This document shows, in pieces, positions 9,151 to 17,572 of a stretch of DNA of 64,000 nucleotides (the first letter of the stretch is position 1; each line of letters opens with the position of its first letter). The stretch is from Corynebacterium marinum DSM 44953 (GTDB lineage: Bacteria; Actinomycetota; Actinomycetes; Mycobacteriales; Mycobacteriaceae). Location of the stretch: contig NZ_CP007790.1 of the NCBI RefSeq assembly GCF_000835165.1, positions 124,001-188,000 of the forward strand. The letters are read 5' to 3'. The notes under the pieces are model-generated. The model did not search any database, was not told the origin of the DNA, and worked only from the letters and a program-made list of their open reading frames with translations. Both the position numbers and the translations under genes were made by a program.

Positions 9151-10199
9151 CAACGGCCCTTGCTCAGGAGACGGAGGATCTGGGGCAGGTAACCGGCGAT
9201 GAGCAGGACACCCAGCAGGCGGATGAGCTGGATCGTCACCACCGACGGGCCCGCGCCCCCCTCCGCGGACAACGCCAGAGCCGTCTCGATCGCGCCGGGA
9301 CTGGTGGCCAGGTAGGCCTCGAAGTAGGTGATGCCCACCCAGTGCATGATCGGGATCGCCAGCAGCGCGCACGCGACGCTGAGCAGGATGATGAACAGGA
9401 TCGTCGCCGGGAGCTGACGGGCGAAGAACTTCAGGGCCCGCATCGACAGCCCACCACCGCACATCCAGCCGATGGCAAGAAAAGCGTAGATGCGGAAGAA
9501 CTCCGGTGGCTGCAGACTCCACTCCGCCGGCAGCAGGAGGCCGCCGAGGAGGGTGAGCAGCAGCGGACCGAACACGCCGGGGGACGGCAGCCGCAGGAAC
9601 TTGGCCACGTGGAAGCCGAAGAAAGCGAGCAGGGCGATCACCGGGAACATCCACGGGTTGACCTCCGGGCCGGCGGGGTCGGCGCCGGTTCCGGCGGGCG
9701 TCGCAAAGAATACGGTGACCAGCGGCAACGTCATCGAGACCGCGAGCAGGCGCAGGTACTGGCTGAGCGCCACATAGCGGAAGTCGGCGCCGAGGTCGCG
9801 GGCCAGGGCGGGCATGACCGAGGAACCACCGGCGAGCATGGACAGAATTCCGGTCTCGCGGCTGATGGCGCGTTCCGCGCGCGAGAGCAGCAGTCCGCCG
9901 CCGACGCCGAACGCCCCGATGAACAGGGCCACGACGATGCCCGGCAGCGCGTAGTCCCCGAGTTCCACCAGCGAGACCCCGACCAGCGGAATACCGGCCA
10001 GGATACCGATGGTGCCCCGGCCGCCGCGTTCCACGATCCGGTTGAGCGGGAGTTCCTCGCCCGTGGACAGTGCCATGGCGCCGGCGGCGAGGATGCCGGC
10101 GAGGATCCAGCCGGCGGGGACGTTCAGCCAGTCAAAAAGTGCACCGAGGAGAAGGGAGGCGGGAAGGACGACCGCCCATCGCGCCGCCACTGATCTCAT
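9150..10199 (-). CDS. AbrB family membrane protein, first copy of a tandem pair
   Basis: Integral membrane protein of 349 residues, clearly paralogous to the downstream gene. It shares the N-terminal WILAGILAAGAMALSTG segment, ILSMLAGGSSVMP, LRLLAVSM and the YFEAYLATSPGAIETALALS loop. Both copies look full length, with two copies of the AbrB half-repeat each. TATCGT lies 8 nt before ATG 10199, a leaderless start. The tight TGATG junction suggests the two products are made in step and could form a heteromer, which is inference only. Confidence 0.88.
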   Translation of the reverse strand: MRSVAARWAVVLPASLLLGALFDWLNVPAGWILAGILAAGAMALSTGEELPLNRIVERGGRGTIGILAGIPLVGVSLVELGDYALPGIVVALFIGAFGVGGGLLLSRAERAISRETGILSMLAGGSSVMPALARDLGADFRYVALSQYLRLLAVSMTLPLVTVFFATPAGTGADPAGPEVNPWMFPVIALLAFFGFHVAKFLRLPSPGVFGPLLLTLLGGLLLPAEWSLQPPEFFRIYAFLAIGWMCGGGLSMRALKFFARQLPATILFIILLSVACALLAIPIMHWVGITYFEAYLATSPGAIETALALSAEGGAGPSVVTIQLIRLLGVLLIAGYLPQILRLLSKGR

Positions 10200-10267
10200 G
10201 ATGCAGCACGATACTCGCCCGGCGGGTCCGTACTACGTTTCCCCCGTCAGGGGTGGATAATTGTCGT

Positions 10268-11035
10268 GTGGAACCTGAACTGTGGGCGGTGCTCATCGCC
10301 GGCGCCGCCGCAGCCGGCTGGGTCGACGCCGTCATCGGCGGCGGTGGGCTGGTCCTCATCCCGCTGCTGCTGGCGGTCGTGCCCGGGCTCGCCCCGGCGA
10401 CCGCACTGGGCACCAACAAGCTGGTGGGCCTCTCCGGCACGGCTTCGGCGGCGTGGACGTTGGTCCGCCGGGTCCGGCCCCGCATCACGCCCTGGCACGT
10501 GGTGCTCGCGCTGGCCTGTTCCGGCGCCGGCGCCCTGTCGGCCTCTCTCATCGACGCCGCCGTCATGCGCCCCGTCATCATCGTCCTCCTGCTGGCGGTG
10601 GGCACCTTCGTGGCGCTGCGGCCCTCCTTCGGCACCGCTCCGGCCGCCGGTGGAGGGGAGGTCGGCCGGTGGCGGCGCTGGCTCGTGCTGCTCGCGGTCG
10701 GGGTGATCGCCTTCTACGACGGCATCTTCGGCCCCGGCACCGGCATGTTCCTCATCATGGCGTTCACCGCGCTCCTGTCGCAGGATTTCCTCAGGTCGGC
10801 CGCCATGGCGAAGGTGGTGAACGCCTCCACCAACCTCGGCGCGCTGCTGGTGTTCGCGTGGGGAGGGCACGTGTGGTGGCAGCTGGGGCTCGTCCTCGCC
10901 GTGGCGAACATCCTCGGCGCCCAGCTCGGTGCCCGGACCGTCCTGGGCGGCGGGGCGAAGCTGGTGCGGTTCGCACTGTTATCGGTGGTGATTGTCATGA
11001 GTTCTCTGCTCACCTGGCAGGAAATTTCCAGTTGA
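10268..11035 (+). CDS. TauE/SafE family permease
   Basis: Membrane permease of 255 residues in the TauE/SafE (sulfite/organosulfonate exporter) family. The N-terminal half shows GWVDAVIGGGGLVLIPLLL followed by TALGTNKLVG, and the second half shows the matching DGIFGPGTGMFLIMAFT, the internal duplication typical of the family. GTG 10268 is preferred because GATAAT lies 6 nt upstream (leaderless). An in-frame GTG at 10253 would add five residues. The gene is divergent from the AbrB pair. The transported anion is unknown. Confidence 0.87.
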   Translation: MEPELWAVLIAGAAAAGWVDAVIGGGGLVLIPLLLAVVPGLAPATALGTNKLVGLSGTASAAWTLVRRVRPRITPWHVVLALACSGAGALSASLIDAAVMRPVIIVLLLAVGTFVALRPSFGTAPAAGGGEVGRWRRWLVLLAVGVIAFYDGIFGPGTGMFLIMAFTALLSQDFLRSAAMAKVVNASTNLGALLVFAWGGHVWWQLGLVLAVANILGAQLGARTVLGGGAKLVRFALLSVVIVMSSLLTWQEISS

Positions 11036-11054
11036 GATCTTTATTGTCGGGTCC

Positions 11055-11300
11055 ATGAGTACCACAACCGTCATCAATCCCCTGCAGGTCCCCGCCCCGG
11101 ACAACATCGCCGGAGACGGGAACGCGGCCCTCGACTTCCTCGCCGGGGAGTTCTTCCTGGCCAAGGTCTACGGCAACGAGGACCTGGAGGTGCTCGCCTC
11201 CGCGGAGTCGCTGCCCACCCTGGCCACCGCCGCGGCGGCCTTCGACTCCGACGACATGCCCGCCAACTTCCGGCTCGTGGAGCACCCGGCGGACAGCTAG
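11055..11300 (+). CDS. Small uncharacterised protein (81 aa)
   Basis: Not recognised. The 81-residue protein is acidic, without signal peptide or membrane segment, and rich in Ala and Asp, with a central LDFLAGEFFLAKVYGNEDL. A TATTGT hexamer 7 nt before the ATG fits a leaderless gene, which supports real expression. Its stop overlaps the convergent hrpB stop by 4 nt. It follows the TauE gene by 19 nt on the same strand but has its own -10. No function can be offered. Confidence 0.6.
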   Translation: MSTTTVINPLQVPAPDNIAGDGNAALDFLAGEFFLAKVYGNEDLEVLASAESLPTLATAAAAFDSDDMPANFRLVEHPADS

Positions 11301-13636
11301 GACCGCCTCTTGGTCCGCGCTGTCGCCGGTGCCGTCCACGGGTCCTCCGGCCACGGGTGCCTGGGGTAGCGGCCGCGCATCTCCGCCCGGACCTGGGCAT
11401 AGGGGCCGGACCAGAAGCTGGCCAGGTCGTCGGTCACCGCCAGGGGGCGGCCTGCGGGGGAGAGCAGGTGGAAGAGCACCGGCATGCCCGCCAGCTCCGG
11501 TGAGGAGGCCAGACCGAAACACTCCTGCAGCTTCACACTGACCACGGGCCGGCCGGTGGAGTAGTCCACGCGGTGCCGGTTACCGCTGGGCACCTTCAGA
11601 CGTTCGGGGGCGAGCTCGTCCAGGCGGGACGCCTCGGGCCAGGGGAGCAGCCGCTGCAACGCCGGGTGCATGTCCACCCGGCCGATCGGCGTGCCCCGGG
11701 CGATCCTGTCCAGCTCGGGGCCGAGCCACAGCATCGGATCGGCGGACTCGACGTCCGGCCACGGGGCACCCACCTGCTGGTGCAGGTAGGAGAGGCGGTC
11801 GCGGAGGTTCTGGGCGGCCTCGGAGAAGCGGAACATGCCCAGCCCCTCGCGGGCGACTGTGGCGGCGAGGGCCGCCGCGGCCTCCGCAGGCGGGACCTGC
11901 ACCGGGGTGGAGCTGAGCTCGATGGCCCCGATGCGCACGACCCGGCGGCCGCGGACCCGCCCGCCCGCCACGGTGGCCAGGATCTCCGAGGTGTCGCCGA
12001 CGGCCTCGCGGGCCTGCTCCTCCGTCAACCGGGCGGCCGCCCGGATCGTCGCGCCCGCCCGGCCTTCGCGCGACGTGCCGCCGCTGCGGGTCACCTCGGC
12101 GACGGCGAGCCACTCCGCTCCCGTCAGGCCCAGGTCGCCGGGCAGGACGGCGCGGGTGCCGCCGGCGAGCAGGTACTCGTCGCCGATCCGCCGGGCCACC
12201 CGGGAGGGGAAGGCCAGCGCCGTGACCACGCCCGGATCGGATTCCCCGGTCCCGCCCCGTACCAGGCGGCGCAGGCGCGCCACCTCCCGCTTCGGAGCCG
12301 TGGACCGGGCGATGTCACCGCGCGGAGAGTCCGCCAGCACGGCGACGACCCCGGCCGCCGCCGGGCCGCACTCCACCAGGGCGCGCCCCAGGCGGGGATC
12401 GACGGGCATCGCCGCGAGCTGGCGGCCGAGCTCGGTCGCCTCGCCGGAGTCCGATACCGCACCGATCCCGCGCAGCACCGTCTCGGCGGCGTCGAGGGCG
12501 GGGGAGGGAGGGGCGTCGGCGAGCGGGAGTCCGACGCCGCGGGGCGTGCCCCACACGGCGAGGGTCAGCGCCGCCTGCGTGAGGTCGCTGGTGGCGATCT
12601 CCGGGGTGATGTGCGGACGGAACTGCTGGTAGTCCGCCTGCGTGTAGGCGCGGATGACGGTGCCCGGACCCTCGCGCCCGGCGCGGCCTGCACGCTGGTC
12701 CACCGTCGACTGCGCCGCCGAGACGGTGACCAGGCCGGTCATGTCGCGGGTGGCGTCGCGGCGGGGCACACGCGAGAGCCCCGAGTCGACCACCACGCGC
12801 ACGCCGGGGACGGTGAGGGAGGACTCGGCGATGGAGGTCGCCACGATCACCCGGGGGCGGTCAGTCGGCGTCAGCGCCGCGTCCTGCTCCGCCGCGCTCA
12901 GCGAACCGTGCAGGGGCAGTGCGCCCGGAATCCGGGACAGGACATGCTCGACCTCGCGCACGCCCGGCACGAACACCAGCACCGAATCGTCGTGGCCGAC
13001 GGCCTGCGCCGCGAGGTGGTCGAGGAACTCCCGCGTGCCGCCCGCCCGCCCCGGATGCGGCGCGTACCGGATGGTCAGCGGGTGCGTCACCGCCGGCGTG
13101 TCCAGGACGGGGGCGTCCATGAGGGAGGAGAACTTCTCGACGTCGAGGGTCGCCGACATGGCCGCCACTGTCAGGTCCTCGCGCAGCTGCACCAGCTCCA
13201 GGAGCATGCCCAGCACCAGGTCGGTGTCCAGCTGCCGTTCATGGACCTCGTCCACGGCCACCGCCGCGACACCCGGGAGCTCCGGGTCGGACATGAGGCG
13301 GCGCAGCAGCACGCCGGGCGTCATGAACTCCACCAGGCTGCCCGGGTGGTGCTCGCCACGCACGGTGAAGCCGACGCGCTCGCCGAGCTGCGAGCCGTCG
13401 AGGTGGGCCAGACGCCGGGCCGCGGCCCGGACGGCCACCCGTCGTGGCGCGGTGACCAGCACCTTCCCGCCGGTATGGTTGTGCAGCGCCGGAGGAACCA
13501 GCGTCGTCTTGCCGGTGCCCGGCGGAGCCTGCACCACCAGGGTCCGGTGCCCGGCGAGCAGGCTGGGGAGCCGGTCGATGGTGTCCGCGACCGGCAGCCC
13601 TGCGCCGATGCGCCCCAGATCGAAGAGGTCAGGCAT
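11297..13636 (-). CDS. hrpB: ATP-dependent RNA helicase HrpB
   Basis: DEAH-type superfamily 2 helicase of 779 residues. Walker A APPGTGKTT starts at residue 37, the Walker B DEVH is at 128-131 and SAT at 160-162. The helicase C motifs ATSIAESSLTVPGV and QRAGRAGREGPG follow, and the C-terminal HrpB-specific region ends with WPEDPWTAPATARTKRRS. The length is normal. ATG 13636 overlaps by 8 nt the end of a 28-codon ORF on the same strand, and no obvious Shine-Dalgarno precedes it, so coupled translation is likely. The cellular role of HrpB is poorly defined. Confidence 0.93.
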   Translation of the reverse strand: MPDLFDLGRIGAGLPVADTIDRLPSLLAGHRTLVVQAPPGTGKTTLVPPALHNHTGGKVLVTAPRRVAVRAAARRLAHLDGSQLGERVGFTVRGEHHPGSLVEFMTPGVLLRRLMSDPELPGVAAVAVDEVHERQLDTDLVLGMLLELVQLREDLTVAAMSATLDVEKFSSLMDAPVLDTPAVTHPLTIRYAPHPGRAGGTREFLDHLAAQAVGHDDSVLVFVPGVREVEHVLSRIPGALPLHGSLSAAEQDAALTPTDRPRVIVATSIAESSLTVPGVRVVVDSGLSRVPRRDATRDMTGLVTVSAAQSTVDQRAGRAGREGPGTVIRAYTQADYQQFRPHITPEIATSDLTQAALTLAVWGTPRGVGLPLADAPPSPALDAAETVLRGIGAVSDSGEATELGRQLAAMPVDPRLGRALVECGPAAAGVVAVLADSPRGDIARSTAPKREVARLRRLVRGGTGESDPGVVTALAFPSRVARRIGDEYLLAGGTRAVLPGDLGLTGAEWLAVAEVTRSGGTSREGRAGATIRAAARLTEEQAREAVGDTSEILATVAGGRVRGRRVVRIGAIELSSTPVQVPPAEAAAALAATVAREGLGMFRFSEAAQNLRDRLSYLHQQVGAPWPDVESADPMLWLGPELDRIARGTPIGRVDMHPALQRLLPWPEASRLDELAPERLKVPSGNRHRVDYSTGRPVVSVKLQECFGLASSPELAGMPVLFHLLSPAGRPLAVTDDLASFWSGPYAQVRAEMRGRYPRHPWPEDPWTAPATARTKRRS

Positions 13637-13715
13637 GGAGTCCGTCCACCGGGACGCACCACGTGCCCATGCGGAGGCGAACCGGGGTGGAGTAGGTTTC
13701 CGGGTTGAAGCTCAT
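13629..13715 (-). CDS. 28-codon ORF overlapping the hrpB start
   Basis: ATG at 13715 begins MSFNPETYSTPVRL and ends VPVDGLHA, TGA at 13629-13631, inside the first codons of hrpB. CACAAT lies 7 nt upstream of the ATG, a near-consensus leaderless arrangement. It could be a leader whose translation delivers ribosomes to the hrpB start, or a small protein in its own right. The codons are ordinary for the region. No family was recognised. Confidence 0.4.
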   Translation of the reverse strand: MSFNPETYSTPVRLRMGTWCVPVDGLHA

Positions 13716-13742
13716 GGGTCCCATTGTGTCAGGAGGCACCCG

Positions 13743-14561
13743 TTGTCCATGCTTTTCGACGCCCCCCTGCCCCGCCCGCCCCGCGAGGTCCGCGCCGGGG
13801 TGGCTCACCTGCCCGGCTTCCTGACCCTGGAGCAGCAGGCGGAGATGGTCGGGCTGGCCCGCGGCATCGCGCGTGCGGCGGCGGGCACCCCCGCGGCCAT
13901 GCGGCGTGTGCCGGTCGGGCACGGGGACGGCATGACCAGCGCGTACCTGATGGCGCTCGGCCAGGCCTACCTCTCGCAGCCCTTCCGTTACGTCCCCCGC
14001 GGCGCCGGCGGGGTCGAGGCGCCCGATGTTCCCGCGGAGTGGCGGGAACTCGCCCGCCGCGCGCTACTCGACGCCGTCCGGATCAGCCCGGATCTCGTCC
14101 CCTGGGCCGCCGCCTACCGCGCAGACGTCGCCCTGGTGAACTACTACCCGCCGGGGGCGTCGATGGGACTGCACGTCGACGCGATGGAGGAATCGCCCGC
14201 GCCGGTGGTTTCCCTGTCCATCGGCGACGAGGCGCTGTTCCGGATGGGCGGCACGGAGGGCCGGTCCAAGCCCTGGGACGACGTCCTGCTCATGTCGGGC
14301 GACCTGCTCGTCTTCGGCGGACCCGCCCGCCGGGCCTATCACGGGGTGCCCCGGATCCACCCGGGCACGGCGCCCGCCGGGTGCGGGGTGACGGAGGGGC
14401 GGTTGAACATCACGATCCGGCAGGTCGACCACTTGGCAGCCCACCCCACCGGGGAGCTGTGCAAAATCGTACATACCTACATTCGGCGAACAGGGCCGAT
14501 GCACGAATGTGAACGGTGTTCAGGTGAGATTTTGCAATCGGACCACCACGGGGATCACTGA
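13743..14561 (+). CDS. alkB: Alpha-ketoglutarate-dependent dioxygenase AlkB-like
   Basis: Fe(II)/2-oxoglutarate DNA-repair dioxygenase that removes alkyl groups from bases by oxidation. The product shows YYPPGASMGLHVDAMEE (iron ligands His and Asp about 142 and 144), the distal His in AYHGVPR (about 198) and the 2-oxoglutarate Arg in RLNITIRQ. AGGAGG at 13731-13736 is 6 nt before TTG 13743 and 12 nt before ATG 13749, so TTG is slightly favoured. Beyond RLNITIRQ, where AlkB proteins normally end, the frame continues for about 45 residues through a sequence with nested inverted repeats (14460-14536), including a CERC pair. The tail may be a late addition. Confidence 0.9.
   Translation: MSMLFDAPLPRPPREVRAGVAHLPGFLTLEQQAEMVGLARGIARAAAGTPAAMRRVPVGHGDGMTSAYLMALGQAYLSQPFRYVPRGAGGVEAPDVPAEWRELARRALLDAVRISPDLVPWAAAYRADVALVNYYPPGASMGLHVDAMEESPAPVVSLSIGDEALFRMGGTEGRSKPWDDVLLMSGDLLVFGGPARRAYHGVPRIHPGTAPAGCGVTEGRLNITIRQVDHLAAHPTGELCKIVHTYIRRTGPMHECERCSGEILQSDHHGDH
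14460..14536. repeat. Nested inverted repeats at the 3' end of alkB
   Basis: An outer 9-bp perfect inverted repeat, TGCAAAATC (14460-14468) and GATTTTGCA (14528-14536), encloses an inner 7-bp pair, ACATTCG (14479-14485) and CGAATGT (14504-14510). The element lies in the unusual C-terminal extension of alkB. It could be a palindromic mobile sequence or a structured 3' end. It has no T-run and is not a standard terminator. Confidence 0.4.
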
Positions 14562-14653
14562 TCGAGCACACGCGACCCCATCAGGGAACCTTCTGACCCC
14601 GCGCGCAGTCGAATAGAGGGACAACAACACCAGCGCCTTCACAGGGGGGAGAC

Positions 14654-15784
14654 ATGCGCTACCGGGGAACGCGCGTCGACGAGATCGTCGCGGCGGGATC
14701 GGGACGGGTCCACATCCGGGACGGGGCCTCGCTCGACGCCCGCATCACGACTCTGCCCACACCGTTGCACGAGGTTCGGCTGCGCTCCGCGGCGTATCTC
14801 AACGTCGCACCCGAGGAACCGGTCGTCATGACCGAGCTCCTGCAGCATTATCACAGGGTCTCCCGCCACCACGTGGTCCCGCGGAACGTACTGCGTCCGC
14901 CAGGCCTGGCCGTGTACACCGCCAGGTACCATCCGCGGCGGCTGCGCTACGACGCCGACGCCTGCACCCGCGTTGTCGCGCACCTTATCGAACGTCCCCG
15001 GGCCGTCGCCGCCCAGTTCAGTGCCGCCGCCCTGCTGGGGATCACCGATTTCGCGGACTCGGCCGATACAGCATTGCTCGGCCCGTTCAACCGCCGGATC
15101 ACGGATGACGTCACGGTGCCGTCGGTGCGTCGTGAAGCGGCCGATCTGCCGACCTGGACCCTTCGCCTGGGCGAGCGGACGCTGCGCACCACCCCGCCGA
15201 TGCTCACTCTCGCGCACTGCCTCCGCGCGGTGCTCGACTCTGAGCACGCCTGGTCGACACCGGCCGGGCTGCCCCCGCACCCCGCCACGATCCGCGGGGT
15301 GCAGCTCATCGACCGGTTCCGCCGCGAGTTCGGCCTCACCGCCGACCACATCGCCGAGGCCCTCCACGGCCTCATCGCCCAGCGCACCCTCACGCGCCTG
15401 CTTGCCCTGTCGGATGCGGGCGCGGACTCCCCGCCCGAGACCGTCATGCGCCTGGTTGCCCGCGAGGCCGCCCCGCACCTGGAGTGGTGCCCGCAGGTGC
15501 CGGTGTACACGGACGGGTCCGTCGGCGCGCCGGGCACCCGTGATCCCGGCCGGACCCTGCTCACCGTTCTCGACCTTGCGGCGACTGCGTGCCGACGTTT
15601 CCTCTATTACGACGGCGATCACCACCTCGACCGCAGTCAGCGCGACATGGATTCGGCGATCTTGGCGCAGCTGACCGTCTGGAACTGGACGGGGTTGCGG
15701 GTCACGGCCGGCATGCTCGCGGATGTTCGGCATCTGAACGCCCTCATCAGGGCCCTCGCATACCCCCGGGTTCTGTCGGCGTGA
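14654..15784 (+). CDS. DUF559/Vsr-like nuclease-fold protein
   Basis: Uncharacterised 376-residue protein whose C-terminal third resembles the DUF559 (Vsr-like, PD-(D/E)XK fold) domain common in actinobacteria. It has SPPETVMRLVAREA, then QVPVYTDG, then a strand-rich RRFLYYDGDHHLDRSQRDMD with the Asp-Gly and His pattern seen in this family, ending near WNWTGLRVTAGML. The N-terminal part looks like the regulator-like arm of AbiEi-type proteins but is weakly conserved. ATG 14654 follows a GGGGGA sequence. Nuclease activity is not demonstrated and may be absent. A second protein with this fold lies at 45878-46807. Confidence 0.6.
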   Translation: MRYRGTRVDEIVAAGSGRVHIRDGASLDARITTLPTPLHEVRLRSAAYLNVAPEEPVVMTELLQHYHRVSRHHVVPRNVLRPPGLAVYTARYHPRRLRYDADACTRVVAHLIERPRAVAAQFSAAALLGITDFADSADTALLGPFNRRITDDVTVPSVRREAADLPTWTLRLGERTLRTTPPMLTLAHCLRAVLDSEHAWSTPAGLPPHPATIRGVQLIDRFRREFGLTADHIAEALHGLIAQRTLTRLLALSDAGADSPPETVMRLVAREAAPHLEWCPQVPVYTDGSVGAPGTRDPGRTLLTVLDLAATACRRFLYYDGDHHLDRSQRDMDSAILAQLTVWNWTGLRVTAGMLADVRHLNALIRALAYPRVLSA

Positions 15785-15821
15785 CCCGCACCACGATGTG
15801 AACCGATCTACACTGACGGTC

Positions 15822-16538
15822 ATGAGTGACAAGAAGATTGCAGTCATCACCGGCGGCGGTTCCGGCATCGGCGCCGCCGCAGCCGAGGCCCTCGCCGGCG
15901 ACGGGTACCACGTCGTCGTGGCGGGGCGCCGCGTCGAGAAGCTCGCGGAGGTTGCCGAGCGGACCGGCGGCACCGCGGTGGAACTGGACGTGACCTCCGA
16001 CGAATCGGTGGCCGCCTTCGCCGCCGAGGTGGCGGCGTTCGGCCGCGTCGACGTGCTGGTCAACAACGCCGGCGGAGCCCACGGCCTGGACACCCTGCGC
16101 GAGGCGGACCTCGGCGACTGGCAGGTCATGTACGACACCAACGTCCTCGGCGTCGTGCGGGTCACCCGCGCGCTGCTCCCGCTCATCGACGCCGCCGAAG
16201 GGCTGATCATCAACATCGGCTCCATGGCCGCCTTCACCGCCTACCCGGGCGGCTCCGGATACAACGCCGCGAAGTTCGGCCTGCGCGCGCTGACCCGCGC
16301 CTTCCGCATGGAGGAGGCCGGCAACCCGATCCGCATCACCGAGATCGACCCGGGCCGCGTGGCCACGGATTTCTCCCTCGTCCGCTTCAAGGGCGACGCC
16401 TCGAAGGCCGACGCCGTCTATGCCGACAAGCTCAATCTCACCGCCGGGGACATCGCGGAGGCGATCCGCTGGGTGGCGTCGCTGCCGAAGCACGTGAACA
16501 TCGACACCATGAACATCATGCCGAGGGACCAGGCCTGA
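15822..16538 (+). CDS. Short-chain dehydrogenase/reductase (YdfG-like)
   Basis: Classical SDR of 238 residues. The cofactor motif TGGGSGIG is at residues 10-17, NNAG in the middle, the active-site YNAAK follows IGSMAAFTAYPGGSG, and IDPGRVATDF closes the fold. Overall it resembles NADP-dependent 3-hydroxy acid (serine/allo-threonine) dehydrogenases such as YdfG, so an alcohol or hydroxy acid substrate is likely. TACACT is 7 nt before ATG 15822, with no Shine-Dalgarno, so the leaderless start is preferred over an upstream in-frame ATG. Confidence 0.9.
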   Translation: MSDKKIAVITGGGSGIGAAAAEALAGDGYHVVVAGRRVEKLAEVAERTGGTAVELDVTSDESVAAFAAEVAAFGRVDVLVNNAGGAHGLDTLREADLGDWQVMYDTNVLGVVRVTRALLPLIDAAEGLIINIGSMAAFTAYPGGSGYNAAKFGLRALTRAFRMEEAGNPIRITEIDPGRVATDFSLVRFKGDASKADAVYADKLNLTAGDIAEAIRWVASLPKHVNIDTMNIMPRDQA

Positions 16539-16576
16539 ATTCCGGGCTTTAAATTCACGGGCCTAGACTGCGGGGC

Positions 16577-17227
16577 GTGACCCCCTCTCTCTTCCTGTCG
16601 CTGCTGACCGTGTGGGTGGCGGCGATCGTTTCACCTGGCCCCGATGTCGCCCAGGTCATCCGCCTCGGGGTGCGTTCGCGCGCCGCCGGCGTCTGGACAG
16701 GGCTGGGCATCATGACCGGCACCGCGGTGTGGATCTCCGCGTCCATGCTCGGGCTCTCGGCGCTGGTCAACACCCGTCCGGAACTGCTGGCCGTGCTGCA
16801 GTTGGCCGGCGGCGCCTACCTGCTGTGGATGGGGGCGGGGGCGCTGCGCTCCGGCTTTTCCGGGCACGGGGAGCCGCTGGGCGGGGAGGGATCCGCCGGG
16901 GAGGGGAGCGAGGGGGAGGTCTACTCCCCGGCCCGCGCGTGGCGCATCGGCACGGCGACCAACCTGTCGAACCCGAAGGCGCTGCTCTTCTTCGGTGCGG
17001 TGTTCGCGCAGTTCATCCGGCCGGGGACGGGTTGGGAGTGGAACCTGCTCATCATGACGGTGCTCATGGCGACGGGTGTCGCGTGGTTCATGATCCTGGC
17101 CTTCGCGGTCCACAGCCTCTCGGAGCGTCTGCTGCGTAACGCGCGGGCCATCGACGTCCTCACGGGCCTCGTGTTCGTGGGGCTCGCGCTGTACATGCTC
17201 TTCGAGGGCGCGACCAGCCTGGGGTGA
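16577..17227 (+). CDS. LysE/RhtB family amino acid exporter
   Basis: Membrane exporter of 216 residues. The signature SPGPDVAQVIRLG near residue 18, the loop GGAYLLWMGAGALRSG, and NPKALLFFGAVFAQF are typical of the LysE/RhtB superfamily, which exports amino acids. A Gly/Glu-rich linker (about residues 97-115) sits between helices 3 and 4. The GTG start at 16577 has TAGACT 7 nt upstream (leaderless). Which amino acid is moved cannot be told. Confidence 0.88.
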   Translation: MTPSLFLSLLTVWVAAIVSPGPDVAQVIRLGVRSRAAGVWTGLGIMTGTAVWISASMLGLSALVNTRPELLAVLQLAGGAYLLWMGAGALRSGFSGHGEPLGGEGSAGEGSEGEVYSPARAWRIGTATNLSNPKALLFFGAVFAQFIRPGTGWEWNLLIMTVLMATGVAWFMILAFAVHSLSERLLRNARAIDVLTGLVFVGLALYMLFEGATSLG

Positions 17228-17278
17228 TCCCCGTGGCCGTGCGCGGGGTCCGGCCCGCCCCGGCTAGACTTGGCCACC

Positions 17279-17572
17279 ATGCACGCCCATGATGTCGCGA
17301 TCCGTGACGAGTCGATCAAGCTCGGCCAGTTCATCAAGCTCGCCAGCCTGGTCGCCACCGGCGGCGAGGCGAAGGAAGCCATCGCCGAGGGGCAGGTGAC
17401 GGTCAACGGTGAGGTGGATACCCGCCGGGGCCGGACACTGCGCCACGGAGATCTCGTGTGCGTCGCGGACGCGTGCGCGCGTGTGACGTCGGCGGCCGAG
17501 GACGAGGACGACTACTTCGACGAGGCCACCGCCGACGATGATTTTGACCCTGAGAAGTGGAGAAACCTCTAG
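17279..17572 (+). CDS. S4-domain RNA-binding protein (YaaA/RqcP-like)
   Basis: Small RNA-binding protein of 97 residues. Residues about 10-60 form an S4 domain: IKLGQFIKLASLVATGGEAK, then EGQVTVNGEVDTRRGRTLRHGD, the standard S4 signature. The C-terminal tail is strongly acidic. Relatives include ribosome-associated YaaA and RqcP proteins. TAGACT lies 8 nt before ATG 17279. The stop abuts the start of the next gene (TAGATG), so the VOC gene is co-transcribed. Confidence 0.88.
   Translation: MHAHDVAIRDESIKLGQFIKLASLVATGGEAKEAIAEGQVTVNGEVDTRRGRTLRHGDLVCVADACARVTSAAEDEDDYFDEATADDDFDPEKWRNL

Noticed and set aside
14511..14521. GAAC-GGT-GTTC as a LexA/SOS box near alkB
   Set aside because: The actinobacterial SOS box needs a 4-nt centre and TCGAAC/GTTCGA arms. 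The 3-nt centre and missing flanks do not fit, and it lies at the 3' end of the gene.
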